NCBI GenBank assembly: GCA_037045045.1
Contig: JBAOHL010000003.1
Span: forward strand, 62,001-126,000
DNA from: Phosphoribacter sp037045045
GTDB lineage: Bacteria; Actinomycetota; Actinomycetes; Actinomycetales; Dermatophilaceae
Length of the DNA stretch: 64,000 nucleotides
Direction of reading: 5' to 3'
Part shown: in pieces, positions 48,931 to 56,931 of the stretch
Layout of the letters: each line of letters opens with the position of its first letter
Position numbering within the stretch: the stretch's first letter is position 1
Program-made: the position numbers and the translations under genes
The notes under the pieces: model-generated
The model's database searches: none
What the model saw: only the letters and a program-made list of their open reading frames with translations
What the model was told of the DNA's origin: nothing

Positions 48931-49380
48931 TCAGTTGAGCGCGACATGGTCGCGAGTGACGACGGCAGTCGCTCCGTCGATCGCGGTGACGCGAGCCGTC
49001 TCCCCTTCGGGGATCGCGTCGCCGGAGGTGCGGGCGGACCAGACTTCGCCGCCGATCCGGACCAGGCCGGAGGTCGCCGTCACCGTCTGCACGACGTCCG
49101 CGGTGCGACCGACGTGGCCGGCCGTCCCCATCCGGGGCCGCTCGCCGCGCGCGGTGAAGTGGCGCTTGGCCATCGGACGGACGACGACGAGCAGTAGGCA
49201 CGCGGTGACCGAAGCGACGATGGCCTGCACGGTGAAGGGCGCACCGAGGGCCGCGGCCGCGCCGCCGCCCAGCGCGCCGCCGGCGAGCATGAGGAAGGTG
49301 AAGTCGACGGTGAGCGTCTCGACGGCTCCCAGCACGAGGGCCACGCCGACCCAGGCCAGCCAGGCGGAGTTCTCGAACAC
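48931..49380 (-). CDS. NfeD-like membrane protein
   Basis: A 149-residue short NfeD homologue. Two to three membrane helices (WLAWVGVALVLGAVETLTVDFTFLMLAGGALGGG, IVASVTACLLLVVV) precede a C-terminal OB-fold (GRTADVVQTVTATSGLVRIGGEVWSARTSGDAIPEGETARVTAIDG). NfeD proteins work with SPFH proteins, and here the gene sits 17 bp before the SPFH gene. GTG 49380 has AAGGAGGG upstream. The longer in-frame extension has no such site. Confidence 0.92.
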   Translation of the reverse strand: MFENSAWLAWVGVALVLGAVETLTVDFTFLMLAGGALGGGAAAALGAPFTVQAIVASVTACLLLVVVRPMAKRHFTARGERPRMGTAGHVGRTADVVQTVTATSGLVRIGGEVWSARTSGDAIPEGETARVTAIDGATAVVTRDHVALN

Positions 49381-49421
49381 CCCCGGCCCTCCTTCCCCTG
49401 TCCAGACTCTTGTGCTCGACC

Positions 49422-50276
49422 CTAAGACGAATGAGGGCGATCCGGAGTTTCCGGCACCCCTTCCTCAGCTTCTTGCTCGGCAGAATCCACGCGCGTGGCC
49501 GCAGCGGCGCTCCATCGGTCGCCGTGGCGGTGGACAACGAGAGGTAGCCCGAAGGTCGCCGAGAGGTTCGCCGCAGTGAGCGTGGGCACGAGTGGGCCGG
49601 CGGCGACGACCCGGCCGGCCCGCAGCAGCAGCACGTCGGTGAACCCCGGCGGGATCTCCTCGACGTGGTGGGTGACGAGCACCATGGCCGGGGCGGTGAC
49701 GTCGGTCGCCAGGGCCCCGAGACGGGCGACGAGATCCTCGCGGCCCCCGAGGTCCAGGCCAGCGGCCGGTTCGTCGAGAAGCATGAGTTCCGGATCGGTC
49801 ATCAGGGCGCGGGCGATCTGGACCCGTTTGCGCTCGCCCTCGCTGAGGGTGCCGTAGCGGCGGTCGGCCAGGTGCGCGGCGCCGAGGGCGTCGAGAAGTT
49901 CCACGGCTCGCGCGTGGTCAGTCTCGTCGTAGTCCTCGCGCCAGCGTCCAAGGATGCCGTAGGACGCCGTGACGACGACGTTCTCGACGATCTCGCTACC
50001 CGGGATCCGCTCCGCGATGGCGGCGCTGGCCAGGCCCACTCGGGGACGCACCTCGAAGACGTCGACCGCCCCGAGCACCTCGCCGAGCACGCCGACCACG
50101 CCACTGGTCGGGTGCATCCGGGTGGCCGCCAGTTGCAGCAGGGTCGTCTTGCCGGCACCGTTGGGGCCCAACACGACCCAGCGCTCGCCCTCCTCGACCT
50201 CCCAGGTCACGTCATCGAGCAACAGGTTCCCGCCGCGGACGACGCTGACGCCGGCGAAGGCGAGGACGTCGCTCAT
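49422..50276 (-). CDS. ABC transporter ATP-binding protein (ModF/COG1119-like)
   Basis: A 284-residue single ABC ATPase with Walker A GPNGAGKTTLLQL, signature LSEGERKRVQIARAL and Walker B LMLLDEPAAGLDLGG. The H-loop THHVEEIPPGF has the double-His form seen in COG1119 ATPases. There is no permease next to it; the function is probably soluble or acts on a distant partner. The ATG at 50276 is preceded at 7 nt by TACAGT, with no Shine-Dalgarno, so it may be leaderless. A GTG at 50285 lies upstream but would start inside the -10 box. Confidence 0.85.
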   Translation of the reverse strand: MSDVLAFAGVSVVRGGNLLLDDVTWEVEEGERWVVLGPNGAGKTTLLQLAATRMHPTSGVVGVLGEVLGAVDVFEVRPRVGLASAAIAERIPGSEIVENVVVTASYGILGRWREDYDETDHARAVELLDALGAAHLADRRYGTLSEGERKRVQIARALMTDPELMLLDEPAAGLDLGGREDLVARLGALATDVTAPAMVLVTHHVEEIPPGFTDVLLLRAGRVVAAGPLVPTLTAANLSATFGLPLVVHRHGDRWSAAAATRVDSAEQEAEEGVPETPDRPHSS

Positions 50277-50283
50277 GCCCAGC

Positions 50284-50289
50284 ACTGTA
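50284..50289 (-). promoter_or_regulatory. Putative leaderless -10 (TACAGT) built from the octamer
   Basis: On the minus strand the sequence reads CGGCATACAGT, then seven bases, then ATG. The last three bases of the octamer core supply TAC of the -10. The identical arrangement lies upstream of moaA. Confidence 0.45.
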
Positions 50290-50353
50290 TGCCGTGGGGT
50301 CGCGCCGGTGGGGACGTCCTCGTCATGCGCGGCGTCGGGCCGACGCGACGCGT

Positions 50354-51550
50354 TCAGGCGCGGTCGAGGACCTCGCGGTAGACCGCCATCGTCTTGTCGC
50401 CGATGCTCGACCAGGAGAACTGCTCGACGGCCCGCTGGCGACCGGCCAGGCCCCGCTCTCGGGCACGCGCGGGGTCGCTCACGGCGTCGGTGAGCGCCGC
50501 CGCGAGGTCGGCAACGAACCGCTCGGGGTCCACGGGAGTGCCGGTGCCGTCCTGGACTTGTTCGATGGGCACGAGCCAGCCAGTCTCGCCCGGGACGACG
50601 ACCTCAGGGATGCCCCCGGTCGCGGTGGCCACCACGGGCAGCTCGCACGCCATGGCCTCGAGGTTGACGATGCCGAGCGGCTCGTACACCGACGGACAGG
50701 CGAACACCGTCGAGGCGCTGAGCAGGGCAATGACTTCGCTGCGCGGGAGCATCTCGGGGATCCACACGACCCCGTCCCTGCCGGAGCGCAACTCGGCGAG
50801 CAGCCCCTCGACCTCGGCCTTGATCTCGGGCGTGTCCGGGGCGCCGGCGCACAACACCACCTGGACGCCCTCGGGCAGCCGCGCGGCGGCCCGCATGAGG
50901 TAGGGCAGCCCCTTCTGCCGGGTGATCCGGCCGACGAACGTCACCGCAGGAAGGTCGGGGTCCATCCCGTGTTTGCGGCAGACGTCGGGGTCCGATCCAG
51001 GTTGCCAGAGCTGCGAGTCGATGCCGTTGTGGACCACCGGGACCCGTGCGGGGTCCAGCGACGGGTAGGAACGAAGGATGTCCTCGCGCATCCCCGCGCT
51101 CACCGCGATGACCGCCGCGGCGCCCTCGTAAGCCGCCTTCTCCGCGAAGGAGGAGATCCGGTAGCCGCCGCCGAGTTGCTCGGCCTTCCACGGCCGCATC
51201 GGTTCGAGGCTGTGCGCCGTGACGACGTGCGGCGCCCCGGCGAGCAGGCCGCCAAGGTGACCGGCGAAGTTCGCGTACCACGTGTGGGAGTGGACCAGGT
51301 CCGCGCCGACGCAGTCCTGGGCGACGGTCAAGTCGACACCGAAGGTCGACAGCGCGGCGTTCGCCTCAGCGAGCTGTGGCAGCTCCGGGTATGCCGTCGT
51401 GCCGGCCTCGTCCCGCGGCGCCCCGAAGCAGCGCACCTGCACGTCGACGTCGCCGCGCTCGCGTAGCGCCCGGACGAGCTCGGCGACGTGTACCCCCGCG
51501 CCCCCGTAGATCGCCGGCGGGTACTCCTTGCTGATGATGTCGACGCGCAC
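50354..51550 (-). CDS. glgM: GT4 glycosyltransferase of the glycogen/maltosyl-phosphate synthase type
   Basis: A 398-residue GT-B glycosyltransferase. N-terminal DIISKEYPPAIYGGAGVHVAEL (the KxGG-like loop), C-terminal VTFVGRITRQKGLPYLMRAA and the donor-binding E-x7-E region VYEPLGIVNLEAMACELPVVATATGG are clear. It is the actinobacterial family first called GlgA. In Mycobacterium tuberculosis the homologue is GlgM, which makes maltose-1-phosphate from ADP-glucose and glucose-1-phosphate, and it is divergent from glgC as here. GTG 51550 has a TACTCT box 7 nt upstream and little ribosome site. Without a working glgC (see the next gene), the ADP-glucose supply is in question. Confidence 0.88.
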   Translation of the reverse strand: MRVDIISKEYPPAIYGGAGVHVAELVRALRERGDVDVQVRCFGAPRDEAGTTAYPELPQLAEANAALSTFGVDLTVAQDCVGADLVHSHTWYANFAGHLGGLLAGAPHVVTAHSLEPMRPWKAEQLGGGYRISSFAEKAAYEGAAAVIAVSAGMREDILRSYPSLDPARVPVVHNGIDSQLWQPGSDPDVCRKHGMDPDLPAVTFVGRITRQKGLPYLMRAAARLPEGVQVVLCAGAPDTPEIKAEVEGLLAELRSGRDGVVWIPEMLPRSEVIALLSASTVFACPSVYEPLGIVNLEAMACELPVVATATGGIPEVVVPGETGWLVPIEQVQDGTGTPVDPERFVADLAAALTDAVSDPARARERGLAGRQRAVEQFSWSSIGDKTMAVYREVLDRA

Positions 51551-51557
51551 GGCTCCG

Positions 51558-51563
51558 AGAGTA
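51558..51563 (-). promoter_or_regulatory. Putative -10 (TACTCT) of glgM
   Basis: Minus-strand TACTCT, then seven bases, then GTG. The starts of glgM and glgC are only 62 bp apart. Confidence 0.35.
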
Positions 51564-51600
51564 GTCCCGGCCCCACTGACGCGGGAGACCGCCCGCGCAA

Positions 51601-51606
51601 TAGTCT
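51601..51606 (+). promoter_or_regulatory. Putative leaderless -10 (TAGTCT) of glgC
   Basis: TAGTCT is six bases before ATG 51613. CTGACG (51576-51581) is a possible -35 with a 19-bp spacer. No ribosome site. Confidence 0.4.
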
Positions 51607-51612
51607 GGACAC

Positions 51613-52867
51613 ATGGCACGCAGAGTCGGGAACCCCAAGGTCTTGGCCATCGTCCTCGCGGGTGGAGAAGGCAAGCGGCTCATGCCGCTCACCCAGGATC
51701 GCGCGAAGCCGGCAGTGCCCGTTCGGCGGCATCTACCGGCTCATCGACTTCGCTCTGTCGAACGTCGTCAACTCCGGCTACCTCAAGGTCGTCGTCCTCA
51801 CGCAGTACAAGTCGCACAGCCTGGACAAGCACGTCACGAAGACCTGGCGGATGTCGACGCTGCTCGGCAACTACGTCGCCCCGGTCCCCGCCCAGCAGCG
51901 GGTGGACAAGAACTGGTACCTCGGCAGTGCCGACGCAATCTTCCAAAGCCTCAACCTCATGGACGACGAGCGGCCGGACTACGTCGTCGTCGTCGGTGCC
52001 GACCACGTGTACCGGATGGACTTCTCCCAGATGGTCACCCAGCACATCGAAACCGGCGCCGACCTCACGCTTGCGGCGATCCGCCAGCCGATCTCGTTGG
52101 CCGACCAGTTCGGGGTCATCGAGGTCGACGCCAAGGACCCGTCCAAGATCGGCGCCTTCCGCGAGAAGCCGAGCGACCCGATCGGCCTGCCCGACTCGCC
52201 CAACGAGGTCCTCGCCTCGATGGGCAACTACGTCTTCACGGCCAAGTCCCTCGTTAAGGCGGTGACCAAGGACCACGACACCGAGGGCAGCAAGCACGAC
52301 ATGGGCGGCGACATCGTCCCCGCCTTCGTCGCCAAGGGCAAGGCGTACGTCTACGACTTCAAGGACAACGTCATGCCCGGCTCGACCGAACGCGACCACG
52401 GCTACTGGCGCGACGTCGGGACTCTGGACTCCTACTACGACGCCCACATGGACCTCATCTCGGTCCACCCGATCTTCAACCTCTACAACTACGACTGGAC
52501 GATCTTCACCGACTACGGCCCGCTGCCGCCGGCCAAGTTCGTCCACGGCAGCGGCGACCGGGTCGGCGAGGCGCTGTCCTCGATGGTCTCCCCCGGCGTG
52601 GTCATCTCCGGCGCGCAGGTCAACCACTCGGTGCTCTCCCCCAAGGTCAAGGTCCATTCCTACGCGACGATCAGCGAGAGCGTCCTGCTCGACAACGTCG
52701 AGGTGGGCCGGTATGCCGTGATCCGCCGGGCGATCATCGACAAGAACGCCTACATCCCCGAGTACTGCCGGATCGGCGTGGACCACGACCACGACCGGGC
52801 CCGGGGATTCCACGTCACCGAGAACGGGATCGTCGTCGTCGGCAAGGGCCAGGAGGTCACGCTCTGA
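51613..52867 (+). pseudogene. glgC: Glucose-1-phosphate adenylyltransferase, frameshifted in this sequence
   Basis: The ADP-glucose pyrophosphorylase reading begins MARRVGNPKVLAIVLAGGEGKRLMPLT (nucleotide-binding loop) and is correct up to AKPAVP (codons to 51720). It then continues in the +1 frame from FGGIYRLIDFALSNVVNSG to the stop at 52867. The reading is restored by removing one base at about 51721 (CCC-g-TTC), giving 417 residues, the usual GlgC length. Downstream motifs are intact: GTADAI-like LGSADAIFQSL, VVVGADHVYRMD, GVIEVD, and a beta-helix tail. A +1 insertion in one gene may be a sequencing error or a real null mutation; programmed frameshifting has no visible slippery site. Confidence 0.88.
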
Positions 52868-53715
52868 CCTCCCCCGGCGCCGACCGCGCCGGCGGAAGGC
52901 CGGCGCGGATCGCCGTCCAGGTGGCCCCCCAACACGCGACGTACGCGCAGTTGCGCTCGGCCGCCCTCGCCGTCGAGGACCTCGGCGCCGACCTGCTGCT
53001 CACCTGGGATCACTTCTTCCCCTTGTCCGGCGATCCCGACGGCGCGCACCTCGAGTGCTGGAGCCTGCTCGCCGCCTGGGCCGAGGCGACCCACCGGGTG
53101 CAACTCGGCGCACTGGTGACGTGCACGGCATACCGCAATCCGGCGCTGCTCGCCGACATCGCCCGCACCGTCGACCATGTCAGCGAGGGCCGGCTGGTAT
53201 TCGGGATCGGCTCGGGGTGGTTCGAGCGCGACTTCGCCGAGTACGGCTACGACTTCGCCACCGCCGGTGCGCGGCTGGACCGGCTCGCCGAGGACCTGCC
53301 GACGATCCGCGATCGCTGGGCCCGGCTCAACCCGCCGCCGACGCGCCCGATCCCGGTGCTCATCGGCGGGGGCGGCGAACGCAAGACCCTGCGGATCGTC
53401 GCCGAGCACGCCGACATCTGGCACGGATTCGGCGACCCGGAGACGATCGCCCACAAGCACGCCGTCCTCGACGCCTGGTGCGAACGACTGGGGCGCGATC
53501 CGCACGCCATCGAGCGTTCGGCGGGATCGACGTTCCTGCCCACCCGGCTGCTCCCGCCGGGCGCCCGGATCGACCACGCCGCCAACGCCCAGGCGCTCTA
53601 CGACCTCGGCACCCGGTTGGTCACGGTGAGCCTCATGGCTCCGCCGTACGACTACGGGCCCGTCCACGAGCTCGTGGCTTGGCGCGACGAGGTCAACGCG
53701 CGGCATACCGGCTGA
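52864..53715 (+). CDS. LLM-class F420-dependent oxidoreductase
   Basis: A 283-residue luciferase-like flavin/F420 TIM barrel: LLTWDHFFPLSGDPDGAHLECWSLLAA, GRLVFGIGSGWFERDFAEYGYDF and IPVLIGGGGERKTLRIVAEHAD are family blocks. The usual first strand is R-I-A-V-Q-V, which here lies upstream of the first GTG (52921). Starting at the GTG would cut it. No ATG, GTG or TTG lies in frame closer to the strand. A CTG at 52864, in a CTGA overlap with the glgC stop and 7 nt after AGGAGG, is the best fit and gives a 19-residue lead. The start is therefore uncertain. Substrate unknown. Confidence 0.8.
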   Translation: MTSPGADRAGGRPARIAVQVAPQHATYAQLRSAALAVEDLGADLLLTWDHFFPLSGDPDGAHLECWSLLAAWAEATHRVQLGALVTCTAYRNPALLADIARTVDHVSEGRLVFGIGSGWFERDFAEYGYDFATAGARLDRLAEDLPTIRDRWARLNPPPTRPIPVLIGGGGERKTLRIVAEHADIWHGFGDPETIAHKHAVLDAWCERLGRDPHAIERSAGSTFLPTRLLPPGARIDHAANAQALYDLGTRLVTVSLMAPPYDYGPVHELVAWRDEVNARHTG

Positions 53716-53754
53716 GGGGCACGCGCGGGCGGCACCGTCGTCGTCCGGCCCCGG

Positions 53755-54515
53755 TCAGCCCATCGCGTGGACGCCGCCGTCGACGTGGACGATCTCGCCG
53801 GTCGTCGCCGGGAACCAGTCCGACAGCAGCGCGACGCACGCCTTGGCGGTGGGCACCGGGTCGCGGACGTCCCAGCCGAGCGGCGCCCGGCGGTCCCACT
53901 CGGTCTCGAACACCTCAAACCCCGGGATGGACTTCGCCGCGGTCGTGCGCACCGGCCCGGCGGCGACGAGGTTGCAGCGCACCCGCCGAGCGCCGAGGTC
54001 GCGGGCGCAGTAGCGGTTCGTCGCCTCGAAGCGCCGCCTTGGCCACGCCCATCCAGTCGTAGACCGGCCACGCGTAGCGTCGCGTCGAAGGTCAGCCCGA
54101 CGATCGACCCGCCGTCGCCCATCAACGGCAGCGCGGCGACGGCCAACGACTTGAGGCTGTACGCCGACACCTGCAGGGCCGTCGCGACGTCCTCCCACGG
54201 AGCGGCGAGGAAGTCGAACGCCCCCACCGGCGCGAAACCGATGGAGTGCAGCACACCGTCGAGTCGATCGGTGTGCTCGCGCAGGCGTTCGGCCAGCGAG
54301 TCGAGGTGCCCCTGGTCGGACACGTCGAGTTCGAGGACCGGTGGCGTCGTCGGCAACCGCTTGGCGATCGTCTGGGTGATCTTCATCGTGCGCCCGAACG
54401 AGGTGAGCACGACGTTCGCGCCCTCGTCCTGGGCGATCTTCGCGACGTGGAAGGCGATCGAGGTGTCCATGAGGACACCGGTGACCAGCAGCGTCTTGCC
54501 GTCGAGCAGTCCCAC
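53755..54515 (-). pseudogene. fabI: Enoyl-ACP reductase (InhA-like), frameshifted in this sequence
   Basis: The reading starts at MGLLDGKTLLVTGVLMDTSIAF (54515) and is normal to GLTFDAT. It then changes frame twice. Removing one base near 54075 (minus strand ACGCT-a-CGCG) restores AWPVYDWMGVAKAA with the Y-x6-K site (YDWMGVAK). Removing another near 54029/54030 (CT-t-CGAG) restores EATNRYCARDLG to the TGA at 53755. The repaired protein is 252 residues and has every InhA/FabI motif (KSIPGFEVF, GEIVHVDGGVHAMG). FabI is normally essential, so two uncorrected insertions are more likely sequence errors than real loss. It follows fabG as in mycobacterial mabA-inhA. Confidence 0.88.
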
Positions 54516-54530
54516 GGGTGTTCCTTCCGC

Positions 54531-55250
54531 TCAGTGGCCCATGCCGAGGCCGCCGTCGACGGGGATGACCGCCCCGCTGACGTATGCCGCGTCGTCCGAG
54601 ACGAGGAAGCGCACCACCCGGGCGACCTCGGCCGGGTCGCCGAAACGCCCCGCGGGGATGCTCGTGAGGTATGCCGCGCGGGTCGCCTCGGGCAGCGCCG
54701 CGGTCATGTCGGTGTCGACGAAGCCCGGAGCGACGACGTTGGCCGTGATGTTGCGGCCGCCGAGCTCGCGAGTGATCGAGCGGGCCAGGCCGACGAGCGC
54801 GGCCTTGCTCGCGGCGTAGTTGGCCTGCCCGGGCGACCCGTACAGCCCGACGACGCTGGAGACGAAGACCATCCGCCCCCGCTTGAGCCGGATCATGCCC
54901 CGGCTGGCCCGCCGCGCACACCGAAAGGCACCGGCGAGGTTGGTGTCCAGGACGGTGGCGAACTCCTCGTCGGTCATCCGCATGAGCAGTTGGTCCTGGG
55001 TCACCCCGGCATTCGCGACGAGTGCCTGCACCGGCCCGCCGAGGTGTGCCTCGGCCGCCGTGAACGCGGCGTCGACGGAGGCGGTGTCAGTGACGTCGCA
55101 CGGCACCGCGGTCAGGCCTTCGGGCGCGGTGCCCGAGCGCGAGGCCACGACGACCCGGTGGCCGGTGTCGGCCAGTTCGCGGGCGATGGCCAGGCCGATG
55201 CCACGGTTGCCGCCGGTGACGAGCACGCTCGTGCCGGGTTGTTCGGTCAT
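54531..55250 (-). CDS. fabG: 3-oxoacyl-ACP reductase (MabA/FabG)
   Basis: A 239-residue SDR with SVLVTGGNRGIGLAIA, VVASRSG (NADP-type), NAGVTQDQLLMRMTDEEF, SSVVGLYGSPGQANYAASK (S and Y-x3-K), VAPGFVDTDMTAAL and a final SGAVIPVDGGLGMGH. This is the canonical FabG1/MabA sequence. It is encoded 15 bp upstream of fabI on the same strand; both serve fatty-acid elongation in the FAS-II cycle. The reading frame is intact. Confidence 0.93.
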   Translation of the reverse strand: MTEQPGTSVLVTGGNRGIGLAIARELADTGHRVVVASRSGTAPEGLTAVPCDVTDTASVDAAFTAAEAHLGGPVQALVANAGVTQDQLLMRMTDEEFATVLDTNLAGAFRCARRASRGMIRLKRGRMVFVSSVVGLYGSPGQANYAASKAALVGLARSITRELGGRNITANVVAPGFVDTDMTAALPEATRAAYLTSIPAGRFGDPAEVARVVRFLVSDDAAYVSGAVIPVDGGLGMGH

Positions 55251-55476
55251 CGGGTCTGGCTCGCTCTCGTCGGGAGGTTCCGGCTCTGCTGGTGCCCGCA
55301 GCGCTCGGCGAGTCGACGCTAGTCGACTACCCGCGGGTAGCCGGATCGGCCTGCTGGCACAGGTGCATCGGGGTCACTCAGCCGCTGGGACCGAACCCGG
55401 CGATCGGCCGGCCGAGGGCCCTGGCGTCGGTCGCGGTTGTGACCGGATCATCGGGTCCATCCGCGGAATACCGACG

Positions 55477-55482
55477 TATCGT
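55477..55482 (+). promoter_or_regulatory. Putative leaderless -10 (TATCGT) of DUF3099 gene
   Basis: TATCGT, then six G, then GTG at 55489. It has the TAnnnT-N6-start pattern; a G-run stands where a ribosome site would be. Confidence 0.4.
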
Positions 55483-55488
55483 GGGGGG

Positions 55489-55836
55489 GTGAAGCTGCGG
55501 CAGGCCCCTCGACCCGCGGTCGTGCACACCGTGACGACCGCGCCGGTGTCCGTGGCCGACGACCAGGACATGCGGGTGCGCCGCTACCTCATCACCATGG
55601 GGATCCGCACGGTCTGCTTCTTCTCGGCGCTGCTCGTCGAAGGCTGGCTGCGCTGGGCGCTCGTGCTCGGGGCGGTGGCGCTGCCTTACGTCGCCGTCGT
55701 CCTGGCCAACTGCGTCGGCCCTCGGTGGGGCAGTCAGATCGGCGGTCTGGACACGGACGACTCCCCCACGCTCGGCAGCGGCGACGGCATACCCGCCCCG
55801 GTTCAGGTCCTGCACGGCACCGTGCAGCAGCACTGA
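55489..55836 (+). CDS. DUF3099 family membrane protein
   Basis: A 115-residue protein of the actinobacterial DUF3099 family. A polar N-terminus (AVVHTVTTAPVSVADDQDMRVRRYLITMGIRT) precedes two membrane helices (VCFFSALLVEGWLRWALVLGAVALPYVAVVLANCVG), and a 40-residue acidic tail ends in QVLHGTVQQH. Function unknown. The gene sits next to fabG-fabI and moaA, an arrangement I recall as common in related actinobacteria. GTG 55489 is probably leaderless. Confidence 0.82.
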   Translation: MKLRQAPRPAVVHTVTTAPVSVADDQDMRVRRYLITMGIRTVCFFSALLVEGWLRWALVLGAVALPYVAVVLANCVGPRWGSQIGGLDTDDSPTLGSGDGIPAPVQVLHGTVQQH

Positions 55837-55867
55837 CCCCACCCTCGGACGAAGCACCTGCCGAGTC

Positions 55868-56899
55868 TCAGCCCCCGATCGCCGACATCGGCCGGTCCGG
55901 CTGGTGGAACCCGGGACGCCCGATCGAGTGACCCGGCCCCTTGCGCCACATCTCCGCTCGGATCGACTCGGCCAGCTCGGCGTCCGTTGCCCCGGCCCGA
56001 AGGGGACCGCGCAGATCGGTCTCCACCTGAGCGAACAGGCAGTTGCGCACCTGCCCGTCGGCGGTCAGCCGGACCCGGTCGCACGAGCCACAGAACGGTT
56101 CGGACACGCTGGCGATGAGCCCGACGGTGTGGGGACCACCGTCGATGAGGAACCGCTGGGCCGGTGCGCTTCCCCGGTCGGCCTCGGGCAGGGGGGTCAG
56201 GGTGAATCGCCCGCTCAGCCGCTCACGAACCTCCGCCGCAGTGACCATGGACACCCGATCCCAGCCGTGTTGAGCGTCCAGGGGCATCTGTTCGATGAAC
56301 CGCAGCTCGTAGCCACGGTCGAGGCACCACTCCAGCAGGTCCGCGACCCCGTCGTCGTTGACGCCCCGCATGACGACCGCGTTGACCTTGAGCGGAGCCA
56401 GGCCCGCCTCCGCCGATGCCGCGAGGCCCTTCTCCACATCGACGTGGCGATCCCGTCGGGTCAGGGCGGCGAACTGCTGCCTCGACACGGTGTCGAGCGA
56501 GACGTTGACGCGATCCAGCCCGGCGCGGGCCAACGGACCGGCGACTCTGGCGAGGCCGACGCCGTTGGTCGTCAGGGCGATCGTCGGGCGAGGGTCGAGC
56601 GCGGCGATCCCCGCGACGATGTCCGGCAGGCTCGGTCGCAAGAGGGGTTCGCCCCCGGTGAGGCGGACTTGACGGACGCCCAACCCGACGAAGACCCCGA
56701 CCAGCCGCACCAACTCGGAGTCGCTCAATACCTGCTCGGTCGGCAACCAGGGCAGCCCTCGCTCGGGCATGCAGTACGTGCAGCGCAGGTTGCACCGGTC
56801 CGTCACGGACACCCGCAAGTCGCGGGCGATCCGCCCGAACGCGTCGGCGAGGCCACCGCCGGCAGGCGGCCCCACGCGGGGGTCGGGCAGGCCGGTCAT
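55868..56899 (-). CDS. moaA: GTP 3',8-cyclase (molybdenum cofactor)
   Basis: A 343-residue radical-SAM enzyme making the first molybdopterin intermediate from GTP. The N-terminal cluster is C-NLR-C-TY-C (residues about 36-43), with VRLTGGEPLLRP following. The C-terminal cluster is CGSCDRVRLTADGQVRNC. The protein ends in the GG tail required for activity. The start is ATG 56899, 7 nt after TACAGT; a GTG at 56908 lies in the -10. It is divergent from SURF1, with only 33 bp between the two start codons. No other moa gene lies in the window. Confidence 0.92.
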   Translation of the reverse strand: MTGLPDPRVGPPAGGGLADAFGRIARDLRVSVTDRCNLRCTYCMPERGLPWLPTEQVLSDSELVRLVGVFVGLGVRQVRLTGGEPLLRPSLPDIVAGIAALDPRPTIALTTNGVGLARVAGPLARAGLDRVNVSLDTVSRQQFAALTRRDRHVDVEKGLAASAEAGLAPLKVNAVVMRGVNDDGVADLLEWCLDRGYELRFIEQMPLDAQHGWDRVSMVTAAEVRERLSGRFTLTPLPEADRGSAPAQRFLIDGGPHTVGLIASVSEPFCGSCDRVRLTADGQVRNCLFAQVETDLRGPLRAGATDAELAESIRAEMWRKGPGHSIGRPGFHQPDRPMSAIGG

Positions 56900-56906
56900 G
56901 GGCTCC

Positions 56907-56912
56907 ACTGTA
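56907..56912 (-). promoter_or_regulatory. Putative leaderless -10 (TACAGT) of moaA
   Basis: Minus-strand CGGCATACAGT, then seven bases, then ATG, as at 50284. The octamer core supplies TAC. Confidence 0.45.
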
Positions 56913-56919
56913 TGCCGGG

Positions 56920-56925
56920 TACCGT
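56920..56925 (+). promoter_or_regulatory. Putative leaderless -10 (TACCGT) of SURF1 gene
   Basis: TACCGT, then six bases, then GTG 56932. It lies within 15 bp of the opposing moaA box, so the two promoters must overlap. Confidence 0.4.
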
Positions 56926-56931
56926 GAGTCG

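Noticed and set aside
51613..51730. Programmed ribosomal frameshift in glgC
   Set aside because: There is no slippery heptamer, downstream stem or stop in the relevant place. A single inserted base explains the shift more simply.
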